Assembly (NCBI GenBank): GCA_964019055.1
Contig: OZ025207.1
Span: 23,008,617-23,072,616, forward strand
Length of the DNA stretch: 64,000 nucleotides
DNA from: Anthopleura xanthogrammica
Lineage: Eukaryota > Cnidaria > Anthozoa > Actiniaria > Actiniidae
Reading direction: 5' to 3'
A program made the translations under genes and the position numbers. Below the pieces are notes generated by a model. It saw only the letters and a list, made by a program, of their open reading frames with translations, did not search any database and was not told the DNA's origin. Positions within the stretch are counted from its first letter, which is position 1, and each line of letters opens with the position of its first letter. Positions 54,810 through 64,000 of this stretch are shown in pieces.

Positions 54810-55799
54810 ATGAAGGGTTCAGACAACATAACGCAAAGCAGTTTGTCATGCATCAGTGTACCTGATTCAGATCTTGTACGAACTGTAAAGATAATGGCCA
54901 TCTTGTTAGTGGGTGGATTTGCAGTGTTTGGCAATATTTTGATCGTCTTCCTCGCTGCCAGATTCACCTTGAAAAGGAACATCCATCATTTGATCATCAA
55001 CATGGCCGTTTCAGATATTCTCGTTGCAATCATATTTTCGTATCACCACATTCGTGGTCTATTTGTTCTTCCATATCTCTGGAGTCTTTTGGATAATGAA
55101 ATTTTTTCCAACATCTTATGTAAGGCTTACCACTTCTTCTTCTATACTTCCATGTTTGTGACTTTGACTACTCTTTTGATAATAAGTGTGGAACGGTTTA
55201 CATCAACCAAGTTAACTGTACACAGAGTTCGTCCATACACGTTGAAGAAACGTCTGACACTAGTCTCTTGCTCTTGGCTGCTTCCTATGGGACTCTCGGC
55301 CCACGATGTTTGGTATCGCAGAATCGTCAAGTTGGGCAATATTAATGTATGCCATGCACACTTTTCGACGACTTTTTTCCTTCTGTACTCTTTTGAACGA
55401 GTTTGTGTTCTTGTTATTATGTGTTTAGTTGTGATATTTAATATCATTACTTCATTCAGACTTTGGAAATCACGTCGAACTTTCGCGCAAGGCAATTTTT
55501 CTGACGAACAAAATAGAACTAGAGAAAAACGAACAGCTAAGGCAGTGAAAATGGTGTTGTGTTCGCTTCTACTTTACACCTGTTGTTATCTTCCAGCTTT
55601 TCTCTACGAGTTCTTTAACGCTTTCCACATGGCCGAAGTGTTTTTAGTATTTCATCCATATTACAGGTACACTATTGATGTGAGAACGTTATATTTTGTG
55701 CTTGACCTTCTTTCACTAGTCAACTCTTGCTTCAGTCCTTGTATTTATATTGTTTTTCTAACTGAATTCAGACAAGCAGCTAAAAGACTATTGTACTAG
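54810..55799 (+). CDS. GPCR copy 13, intact, sister of copy 7
   Basis: 329 residues differing from the copy at 24263 at about seven positions: MKGSDN start, SVPDSD, MAVSD, FSTTFF, TSFRLW, RRTFAQ and, in ECL3, YYRYTID where copy 7 has YYRCTID. Every other copy has Cys at that ECL3 position, so this receptor alone lacks it. As in copy 7 the preceding Trp is Arg and the first N-tail sequon is gone. The class A signature residues are intact. It is the last receptor before the array ends. Confidence 0.92.
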   Translation: MKGSDNITQSSLSCISVPDSDLVRTVKIMAILLVGGFAVFGNILIVFLAARFTLKRNIHHLIINMAVSDILVAIIFSYHHIRGLFVLPYLWSLLDNEIFSNILCKAYHFFFYTSMFVTLTTLLIISVERFTSTKLTVHRVRPYTLKKRLTLVSCSWLLPMGLSAHDVWYRRIVKLGNINVCHAHFSTTFFLLYSFERVCVLVIMCLVVIFNIITSFRLWKSRRTFAQGNFSDEQNRTREKRTAKAVKMVLCSLLLYTCCYLPAFLYEFFNAFHMAEVFLVFHPYYRYTIDVRTLYFVLDLLSLVNSCFSPCIYIVFLTEFRQAAKRLLY

Positions 55800-56215
55800 T
55801 AATGAATAGCACTGAACTTAGTAGTCTATTATTATGGAAAACAATTCTTGAACTATATTATTTCCATGTGCAAACAATGTAAAGTAAAATAAACTACGTG
55901 TCACTAATGATAAATAGAAATATAATAAAAAATATTTGTGGAACTATTTTGATATTCTTTCATCAGCATCTAAATAAATCAATCATATGACATTCCCTTA
56001 CTCATTCCTCGCTATTTTTGTCAAAAAGCTAAGAACTTGACACCAAAGAAATATAAGTGGATGAAAAAAATAAATTTCCCAAAACTATTTGAAAAAAATG
56101 TCATTTCTCATGAACCACATACATTTAGTGTGATATACTGACACAAAAACCGAGTTGGGCTCCCTGTGGTTATACGTCCCGATAATAGATGATACATTAT
56201 CACTTTCTCTATAAT

Positions 56216-56675
56216 AGACCTTTTTAGCTTCGCATGCAAATTGCCCATTTCAGACCACATGACATTCCCTTGAGAAATGTTCTTTTTTTTAAATATTTAC
56301 AGTCATGAAAGAATCAACCACCAAGAGCCGGGCATCACATCCAACCGACTATCTGAGTAAAAATATAAGCCAATCAGAATCGAGAATATTTCCATAACTG
56401 TAGTGTCATTCTTAGTAGCCCGGTGGCTTGGGAAACACTTATTTCTTTATTTTATTTCCCACTCATTAATGAATTCGAATATCATAGTCAATGTATACAA
56501 AATATCAAGAAACTATCCTGAAAATCTAGATTTATCTCAGATAAACACTTTTATAAGTCAATTTTCACAGGTTTCATGACACCTCAGTTTTGCAGTGACG
56601 TCATTTCTACGTCACTATTTCAGATCCGCTGGATGGTCTGAAATGGGCACAACAAACAACGAAGCTAAAAAGGTC
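56216..56675. mobile_element. 460-bp MITE
   Basis: Inverted ends share GACCTTTTTAGCTTCG and GCCCATTTCAGACCA with a gap between. About 60 bp of the normal flank (TGCTTAGTATATT to CAGACAAT) is missing on its left, perhaps by deletion at the shared AATAGACC. The second copy is at 47774. Confidence 0.75.
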
Positions 56676-56785
56676 CTCCTACCTAACCTGTAATATCTAG
56701 GACAGTTGGTTATCAAATATATTCTAATATCCTTGCGTTAGGCCCATTCTTAGCTGATGGACTTTTGATGTCGTAGTCTCCTTTC

Positions 56786-56926
56786 CTTGTTTCCATAGCC
56801 CAAACTACCCTTGTCGAGAGAGGAGCCGACTGGAATCTACCCCTAAACCTTATCCTAAACCTAACCAACCCTAGAATCGATTCCAGTCCTTTCTCAATGA
56901 AGGGCAGTTTGGGCTACGGAAACAAG
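56786..56926. repeat. Hairpin with telomere-like loop (5 of 5)
   Basis: Same structure as at 25820, including the AGCCG insertion in the left arm. Confidence 0.85.
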
Positions 56927-57022
56927 TGGTTTTGAGACCGACACTAAGAACGGCTTCAAATAATTAAGGAGACTATTGATGTCGCGGCAGGTTTTTAGAT
57001 GGCAGTCGTGGTAGGCTACTTT

Positions 57023-57516
57023 AGCAAAAAAGAATAAGAAAACTGTCCTGAGCAAAAAGTAATTAGAAAACTGTCCCGAGCAAAAAGTAATTAGAAAACT
57101 GTCCCTAGCAAAAAGTAATTAGAAAACTGTCCCGAGCAAAACGTAATTAGATAACTGTCCCTAGCAAATAGTAAATAGAAAACTGTCCCGAGCAAAAAGT
57201 AATTAGAAAACTGTCCCTAGCAAAAAGTAATTAGAAAACTGTCCCGAGCAAAAAGTAATTAGAAAACTGTCCTGAGCAAAAAGTAATTAGAAAACTAGAA
57301 AATTAGAAAAATTTCTGGAGCAAAAAGTAGTTAGAAGACTGTCCCGAGCAAAAAGTAATTAGAAAAATTTCTCGAGCAAAAAGTAGTTAGAAGACTGTCC
57401 CGAGCAAAAAGTAATTAGAAAAATTTCTCGAGCAAAAAGTAGTTAGAAAACTGTCCCGAGCAAAAAGTAGTTAGAAGACTGTCCCGAGCAGAAAGTAGTT
57501 AGAAGACTGTCCCGAG
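57023..57516. repeat. 28-bp minisatellite (~17 units, longest)
   Basis: The left half is mostly CTGTCCCG and CTGTCCCTAG units; the right half alternates with ATTTCTCG units. Confidence 0.9.
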
Positions 57517-57918
57517 CTCTTTTTCAAATTAATAAAACTTGTATTTTACGATCTTGACAAGTTTTTGAGAAAAAAATTGTCGAAAACCAAGCTTCGCAAA
57601 CATTTATTAGTAACTTCAAAAGTCAAAAAGCTATGAAAGTAATTTTCATAGAAAATCTACATGGAACTTTATTTCCGAGAATTAGTTTAAAACAGTTGAA
57701 GGAGTTATGGAATACAATAACACAAAATGCTATATTTTGTTCTCTTAATGAAATTAAAACAGATACATAGAGTTCCATGCAAGTTTTTAAAGTTTTGGCC
57801 TGGTTAAATTCAAAGCGTGTATGTTTGCTTAATACAATTTTGAAGGATGTAATTCCACGGTTTTGAGTTCCGCCAAGTTTCAAAATAGTGAACCACCTTA
57901 AATTGTAATTCAGCTACA

Positions 57919-58943
57919 GTTTCAAGTAAGGTTGGCACTTTCCACCAACGTCTGGTGGCCCCACACGTCTGGTGGCCCCTGTCCCAGTTTCTCCCCTGCT
58001 ATACAAGCTGTGACCACGAAACTTGGCAGGGTCGTAGTCACGTGCCTTGTCATTCACCCCAAAGATTTTGGGTGTATGACGTCACATATCACGTGACTTA
58101 CTAAAATAACGTGACGTCACAGGTCACATTTTTGAGATTTCTTCGTCCTTTTATCGTATATCGCAATAGCATTCATTAACTTGTTTATGAATACGAAAAC
58201 ACCCACAGGAAAAGAATTACAGAAAACTTGAGATAACACTAAAAAATCTATATGAATTTATTGTAAATATATAGTAAAGATTATAAAGTATTTCCCTATT
58301 ATAAGACTTAAGAAGAGAATAAAACTATAAATAACTAACTAAGCAAAGAAGTGAAAACAATCTCCGTGGTGACCAAGGGATACGGATACCATAGTAGGAG
58401 TCTTGAGATTATAATCTTTGAAGCCGTGTACCAATGCTGATTTTAGAAGTTTGATAGCAGGTAATTAATGTTATCTTCTCTGAAATGGACTGAATAGAAA
58501 ATGATAAACGTTGTTTGCTTAGACAAATAAAAGATGACTTGTCAGATGTAACAGTTGATTGCAAGATTTCTTGTCTCAACAATTTCCTTGAAAAAACATA
58601 ATTTTAACTCGCACAACAGTAGTTGACAAAGGATTGATAATGAATTCTCAATTGATAAACACCTTAATCTGCTAAACCATTTCACTGCACTAAACTGATA
58701 AGAACACAGAATTCTTCAGACGCCGAGTTTACGCAGTAATAAATAGAGATTGTGCGTACGGTTTCTATTCAGAGTTGATCAGCGACGTCATTCCCCGTAC
58801 CAATTTTTTTTACCAGTGAAAATTGGCTCTCCATATCGTATAAACTCAATTTGATATGGGAGGTCAAATGGGATCAATGTAAAGAATAGTATAGTAATTA
58901 AAATGTTTTTTTTTTTTTAATATGTCACATTGCATTAATTGTA
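57919..58943. other. Unassigned unique DNA beyond the array
   Basis: About 1 kb without a convincing gene. It contains a short direct repeat of CGTCTGGTGGCCCC (57948, 57964). No element ends were recognised. Confidence 0.5.
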
Positions 58944-58967
58944 CACAGTAAATTTGATAGGGCTGAT

Positions 58968-59605
58968 TTGGCCCCACAGAGCCGTTTTGGCATTTTTAAA
59001 ATAGTGCTATTTTGGCCCAGAGATGGGTCAAAATGGAACAAAATGCTATTTTGGCCCCATGAAAGGCATTTTGGCATAGCTTTATTAGTACTGTTTTGGC
59101 CCAAGGGTAAGCCAAAAAAGAATAAGAGGCTATCTTGGCTCTACCACAGCCATTTTGACCCTATGACATTTAGTGTTGATTTGGCCCAAAGGTAGGCCAA
59201 AACAGAATAAGAAGCTATATTGGCTCTACCACAGCCATTTTGACCCTATGACATTTAGTGTTGATTTGGCCCAAGGGTAGGCCAAAACAGAATAAGAAGC
59301 TATATTGGCTCTGCCACAGCCATTTTAGCTCTATTACATTTAGTGCTGTTTTGGCCCAAAGGCTGGCCAAAACGGGACGAGGGGCTATTTCAGTTTGCGG
59401 GAGCCATTTTGGCCTCATAACATTTAGTGCTATTTTGGCCCACAGGCTGGCCAAAATGGGACGAAGGGCTATTTCAGTTTGCGGGAGCCATTTTGGCCTC
59501 ATAACATTTAGTGCTGTTTTGGCCCAAAGGCTGGTCAAAACGGTACGAGGGGCTATTTCAGTTTGCTGGAGCCATTTTGGCCTCATAACATTTAGGGCTG
59601 TTTAA
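58968..59605. repeat. ~84-bp tandem repeat
   Basis: About seven units with period 84-85 bp, each containing AGCCATTTTG...TTTAGTG...TTTTGGCCCAAAGG. Because 84 is a multiple of 3, long shadow ORFs appear on both strands; they are not genes. Confidence 0.9.
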
Positions 59606-59899
59606 GTTTACTATTTGCTAATCGGGTTACCATATAAAACAAAAGGTTAATTATAATATTATATCCTATATATAAAGCTGTTCTGGTTCTATCATGGGCT
59701 AAAATCTGTAAAATGGAAACCAAGGTGCTATTTTAGAATCCAGGGGGCCATTTTGGCTCCATCCATATCTTGTCTAAATTTGTTTTTTATTTTGAACTGA
59801 TCGTGCAAATATTTTTTTGAAATAGATAAATTACAAACTTTGCCGTAGCGAAAAAGCAATTTGAGTAAATATCATTTGATTATATAGCCAATAACGTAT

Positions 59900-60063
59900 A
59901 TGAAATGCAAACCTGCCCGAAAAAATGATCCCATACTTCATTGCGTCCCGAAAGACCATGATTCTCAGCGTGGAAGGCATTTCAAAGCCCGCCATTTTCA
60001 AGAAGCATGGCCAACGACATGGCGAACAGTAGCTTCTTTATGTGATTCTTTTAAACCCTTTGA
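59900..60063 (+). other. Possible exon inside the TA-flanked element
   Basis: An open stretch beginning ATG AAA TGC AAA ends at a good donor (CCCTTTGAG|GTAAGAA at 60063/60064). The text (KCKPARKNDPILHCVPKDHD) is Cys/His-containing but matches no family I know. The partner exon was not found. Confidence 0.2.
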
Positions 60064-60654
60064 GGTAAGAATATTGACTGAAACTCAGAAGAACGGCACT
60101 TAAGATGTTCAAGATCATTTTGGATCAGTTTTTTTCCTTGAAGAAGGCTAAATTATCGGTGAGTAGATTATTTTAGCCGAACCTTTGTCCTTTGCCTTTA
60201 AAAGTTTACAACTGTAATAATAAACTTCATGGAGCTTCAAATGTTTTTCTTAGGGTTAATTTTTGATAATAGAAGCCGGTGAATTGTGTAGAATTAAATA
60301 TAATTATCTGTGGTTTCGCTTTTTCAATACTTTTTAAGCTCATGGTTTTGTTTGCTTCTACTTAGAGATGGAGATTACACATTATATATGGAGCAGCAAT
60401 TGACTACATACAGTCATGTAGAGTAAAGGAGTAGCAGCTTCTTGCAAGTATAAACTGATATACTCATGATATAAAGAATATACAATGTTTTCAGATAATT
60501 AGGTTTTTTTTTAGGTTTTTGACTAAATTGAAAATTCGCTTTTGTCTCTGATCGTGATTGCTATTTTTATTAAATCATGGTTACACTGTAAACAAGTCTT
60601 CAACAGTTATTTTAATATGAATAAAAATGACTACACCGATTATGGAGCAAAAAA

Positions 60655-61395
60655 GGCGATTTCCGGATCATTTAGTGGCTCTAGACATAAATTGGTGGCT
60701 CTAGGGGATAAATTGGCCCCTTTAAAATTGGGCTTAAAAACGGCCCTAATATTAAGGGCTAAAACGGCCCCGTCAATAGAGGGCGGTATCCGGGTCAAAA
60801 ATTGGCTCTAGACATGGGAGAAATTGGCCCCTTTAAAATTGGGCCAAAACAACGGCCCTAATATTAAGGGCTAAAACGGCCCCGTCAAAAGAGGGCGGTA
60901 TCCGGGTCAAAAATTGGCTCTAGACATGAGCTAAATTGGCCCCTTTAAAATTGGGCCAAAATACGGTCCTAATATTAAGGGCTAAAACGGCCCCGTCAAA
61001 AGAGGGCGGTATCCGGGTCAAAAATTGGCTCTAGACATTGGCTAAATTAGCCCCTATAAAATTGGGCCAAAAAACGGTCCTAATATTAAGGGCTAAAACG
61101 GCCCCGTCAAAAGAGGGCGGTATCCGGGTCAAAAATTGGCTCTAGACATTGGCTAAATTAGCCCCTATAAAATTGGGCCAAAAAACGGTCCTAATATTAA
61201 GGGCTAAAACGGCCCCGTCAAAAGAGGGCGGTATCCGGGTCAAAAATTGGCTCTAGACATTGGCTAAATTAGCCCCTATAAAATTGGGCCAAAAAACGGT
61301 CCTAATATTAAGGGCTAAAAAGGCCCCGTCAAAAGAGGGCGGTATCCGGGTCAAAATTTTGGCCCCATTTTTGGGGCTGAAACGGCCCCGAACTG
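60655..61395. repeat. ~111-bp tandem repeat
   Basis: Six units, each with CCGTCAAAAGAGGGCGGTAT and AAAATTGGGCCAAAA, period 110-112 bp. The last three are almost identical. Confidence 0.9.
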
Positions 61396-61405
61396 ATTTA
61401 CTGTG

Positions 61406-61709
61406 TAGTAATCGGTGATGGCTGTGCGATACTTTTAAAGCGTCTTATAGTCGTGCAAAAAACTTAACTTGAGTGAAATTGAAACATTGCGTCTTTTATG
61501 TTGTGTTTACTTGAAACCCTGCTCTGTAGAACATATTGATAGAAAACTGACTGATGATTGACAATTGACATGACAACAGTCTCTGATTGGTCAAGAGGCC
61601 TGTTTACCAAAACTTATTAAAAATGATCGGTCATTCGGACCGCAGCAAGAGCTGATTTAGCTTCACATCAAATCGACATGTTTCGCCGTTGGTCTTGTTA
61701 CGCATAAGT
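61406..61709. promoter_or_regulatory. 5' flank of the 61710 gene
   Basis: About 300 bp between the TA-flanked element and the first ATG. No specific promoter motif is defended. Confidence 0.25.
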
Positions 61710-62439
61710 ATGGAGGATGGTGAAGGCAACCATGACGACCTTGTGAGTACCATTTGATTGATAAATGGAAGTTGATTTTATTTCAGTTCTATTAAAGAGA
61801 AAAGAACAGCCTTTTCTAAACAAACTGTGATACATCGTTTCCCTCCTATTTCAGCCTCTTCATTGTTCAATCAGAACAAGCGGTAGCGATCTAGCTTTAT
61901 CTTTTCGTCGTTGTGATAAAGGAAAAGAATGTCAGTGTAATGGAAAGCTGTTCCATTGCTCACTTTGCACGGATACAAAACAACCTTCCAAACTCTGCAA
62001 ATTGAACACTCATTTCACACGTGTCCACCAAGAACCTCATGTAGATTTTAAGGGTAAGTAACCAGAAAGTATCACAATCTTGGATAACTTTCAGATGGTG
62101 ATTTGGAATTTGAAATACAATGAAGTTTATTTTTTGCAAACCTAATATTGTAATAATTGCTTTTGCCCTCTTGCACTTAATGAATACTCTATAATAATGA
62201 ATACTAATGAATACTAGAATACTTTCAGTATTGATTCTAAATGAAATGAAACATGTCTGTCATACTTGGCATTCGGATGTATTTTTTTGGAAACTACACC
62301 AATCTCCAATCTTTTTTCCTCTTAATAAAATAGTGTACGATATAATTACTTTCATTAGTTATTCTAAGGTTAATATTTCCTTCTGATATACTATTTATTG
62401 AATTTCTTGTGTGTATACATTTTCTTCCCTTTAAAACTA

Positions 62440-62618
62440 ATTTTGATTTTGCTTAGATAGATCATCAATTTATACGTTTAGTAACTTTCTCTTCTTCTTT
62501 ATTATTATTTTCTTGTTAACACAAACCCGCCTAGATTAGCTTAGCTATTTGCGGGGCAGTGTATTTTATTTCATTGATGTAAATAATCTTGAAATATAAA
62601 TAAATAAATAAATAAAAA
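62440..62618 (+). mobile_element. Possible LINE 3' end in intron
   Basis: AACCCGCCTAGATTAGCTTA...TGTAAATAATC, then an (AAAT)n tail at ~62597-62618, resembles a LINE 3' UTR and tail. No coding part is seen. Confidence 0.35.
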
Positions 62619-62639
62619 AAACACCCGCCATCCATTCAT

Positions 62640-62698
62640 CCCCCCCCCCCCCCCCCCCCCCCACAACACACACACACACACCCTCAAAACACACACAC
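62640..62698. repeat. Poly(C) and (CA)n microsatellite
   Basis: A run of ~22 C followed by (CA)n-rich sequence, just before the 62766 exon. Base calls here are prone to length error. Confidence 0.9.
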
Positions 62699-63648
62699 TG
62701 GCACCTCCCACCCACTCTTTCTCATCCCACCGTTCGTGCACCTATTAAGTCAGTCGTTCTTTTAGGTTCACACAGCCATAGGAAGAACAGCTGAGGTCCT
62801 GAGCAACTTGCTGAAGTTCAACATGAGCGCTGTTCTTCTACGTAATGCGTATTATCACTTCGAGAGCTTGGTCGAACATGGATATGACTATTATTGTAAC
62901 CGATGTGGAATCCATCCACCTGTGCTAAATTGGGACTTGTGCAAAAAGGGATGCTTTGCTTTGCCATGTGAGTTTTACAATTTTTTGCCTTATCATGATA
63001 TTTTTTATGAATGATCTCTTTGTTTCAAGGAATTGGAACGTAACGGGTGCTTTCTTCTAGAATAGCGCGGATCAAACACTACCGCCAAACATATGATGCT
63101 GCGGCACCTCCCTGTGCTGTTTGAGTAGATTTCTTTACTTTTTGTTGTTGTTAATTTAGTGGACGACCTAGTTGTTGATGAGTGTTTTGATGACGGAACA
63201 GAACAAGACGAAGTCGATATTGAAAAATTCTGGAACCTTGTTGAAAAATCACAGATCGCTCTTGGGTTCAAGAAAGGTATAGCAGTGTTAAAATTTTATC
63301 GTTATGTAGTAATAAAATCAGTTGGTAAACACTTTGAATCAAAGTTCAAATTACAACCTTCCTTTTTTACAGGTAACGCAAATCCGTATGTTGTTAAGCC
63401 AACGTACAATTTTTGGGCGCCATGGTTAGGTGTACAACAGCGAACACCGGAAAGCTAGAAAAGGAAAGATATCCGACGGTGAAGTGGATGAAACAGACAA
63501 CAATTTGAGTGAGGAAGAACTAGTGGAAATGATGCATTTTTCCCAGGTACTTAAGTTCATCTGTTTCTCAATATCTTTCAGCAAACCAAATGAATGTCCA
63601 TCATTCTCAATGCTCTTGTTGTAATCTGAAATTATCTGTAATCTGAAA

Positions 63649-63746
63649 ACAGAAACAATGGAGAAAATAATGGTTCTAAACAATTAGAAGACAGAACGCC
63701 ATCTACTATGCATGTTCCTAATGTTCCAAAAGAATGCCAAAAAGAG
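63649..63746 (+). other. Possible further exon
   Basis: After CTGAAAACAG an open stretch (NNGENNGSKQLEDRTPSTMH) ends at GAG|GTATGA. Its phase does not fit the exon ending at 63547. Weak. Confidence 0.2.
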
Positions 63747-64000
63747 GTATGAATGTTAATAATTTTAATATTCTCTGCGGTTTTCTTGATTTGTTTTGGC
63801 CTTCATGAAGTATAAATGCATTTTATTTCACGAGGGTGACACATCATGACAGTTATAATTTTCACAATCATACTGATGACCCAGTGACATTCAAAAGGTA
63901 TACTTAGAGATATTTTCCATGAACTCTGCCAACAGATAGAATGCATATGGAGTGGCCTCGACAGCAATATGACGCCTGCGACAATTTTGATGTGGAGGGA
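63747..64000. other. Window end, nothing recognised
   Basis: AT-rich, probably intron or intergenic DNA. Confidence 0.4.

Larger units (their letters stand above)
55800..57918. repeat. Spacer 13 (type I) and right edge of the array
   Basis: Common 3' flank, 460-bp MITE, hairpin, the longest minisatellite, then the upstream region as far as CCACCTTAAATTGTAATTCAG at ~57918. There it stops: no promoter block or further receptor copy follows. Confidence 0.82.
58944..61405. mobile_element. 2.46-kb TA-flanked element with two tandem-repeat arrays
   Basis: Ends are CACAGTAAAT (58944) and ATTTACTGTG (61405), directly flanked by TA on both sides. The next ~20 bp inward are also loosely inverted, both rich in GGGGCC/GGCCCC. 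Inside the left end lies an ~84-bp tandem array and inside the right end a ~111-bp array. No transposase is recognised. TA duplication suggests a Tc1/mariner-type or similar DNA transposon, non-autonomous. Confidence 0.65.
61710..63547 (+). pseudogene. Multi-exon Cys-rich gene, possibly broken or incomplete
   Basis: Likely exons: 61710-61742 (MEDGEGNHDDL, donor GTGAGT), 61855-62053 (CxC and C-x2-C/H-x-H text: KECQCNGKLFHCSLC...THFTRVH), 62766-62967 (YYCNRCGIHPPVLNWDLCKK), 63160-63276 (acidic, DDLVVDECFDD), 63373 onward (NPYVVKPTYNFWAPWLG). Exon 3-4-5 junctions match in phase. Exon 2 ends in phase 1 but exon 3 starts in phase 0, so an exon is missed or the frame is broken. In exon 5 the frame ends at 63458, while a shifted frame (EHRKARKGKISDGEVDE) runs to a donor at 63547. 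The NPxxVxPxYxxWAPWxG text recalls metazoan HMGXB3-like proteins; this is from memory and weak. Function is unknown. Confidence 0.4.

Noticed and set aside
59215..59605. Opposed ORFs of 115-123 codons
   Set aside because: They arise because the 84-bp tandem unit is a multiple of three; both strands stay open.

Overview
The window is AT-rich animal DNA and most likely comes from a cnidarian, probably a stony coral. Evidence for this is a tandem array of intronless class A (rhodopsin-family) GPCR genes, a dense mix of LINE, MULE, hAT, TTAA-type and tyrosine-recombinase elements, and intron-containing genes with GT-AG junctions. No rRNA, tRNA, bacterial operon or CRISPR array was seen. The species call is inference.

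Positions 1-55,799 are one array of 13 copies of a ~329-residue seven-transmembrane receptor, all on the + strand. Nine are intact (starts at 3205, 16750, 19603, 24263, 39479, 43361, 46463, 51010, 54810). Four are broken: the copy cut by the window edge has a nonsense codon; the copy at 5997 has two nonsense codons; the copy at 11764 has a 4-nt insertion and is split by a LINE; the copy at 26537 has lost its promoter, N-terminus and TM1. Each copy with a 5' end has the same ~160-bp upstream block, with a TATA-like box 86 nt and an initiator-like TCAGTT 63 nt before the ATG. Cytoplasmic faces are almost invariant; changes cluster in extracellular loops and outer helix ends. This fits a birth-and-death chemoreceptor-like family, but the ligand is unknown.

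Spacers are of two related kinds. Type I carries a hairpin with a telomere-like loop followed by a 28-bp minisatellite. Type II carries one copy of the minisatellite unit. Types I and II alternate in the right half of the array. Spacers have taken many insertions: a 2.9-kb element with iterated terminal repeats (7443-10317), two LINEs (12115-14213 and 21885-23748), three copies of a TTAA-flanked MITE, a Crypton-like remnant (27488-28995), a 7.8-kb MULE transposon with ~220-bp inverted ends and an eight-exon transposase on the - strand (31055-38825), a non-autonomous hAT (52534-53455), and a 460-bp MITE seen twice.

The array breaks off near 57,918. Beyond it lie ~1 kb of unassigned DNA, a 2.46-kb TA-flanked element built of two tandem-repeat arrays (58944-61405), and exons of a Cys-rich + strand gene (61710-63547) that has two phase or frame problems and may be a relic.
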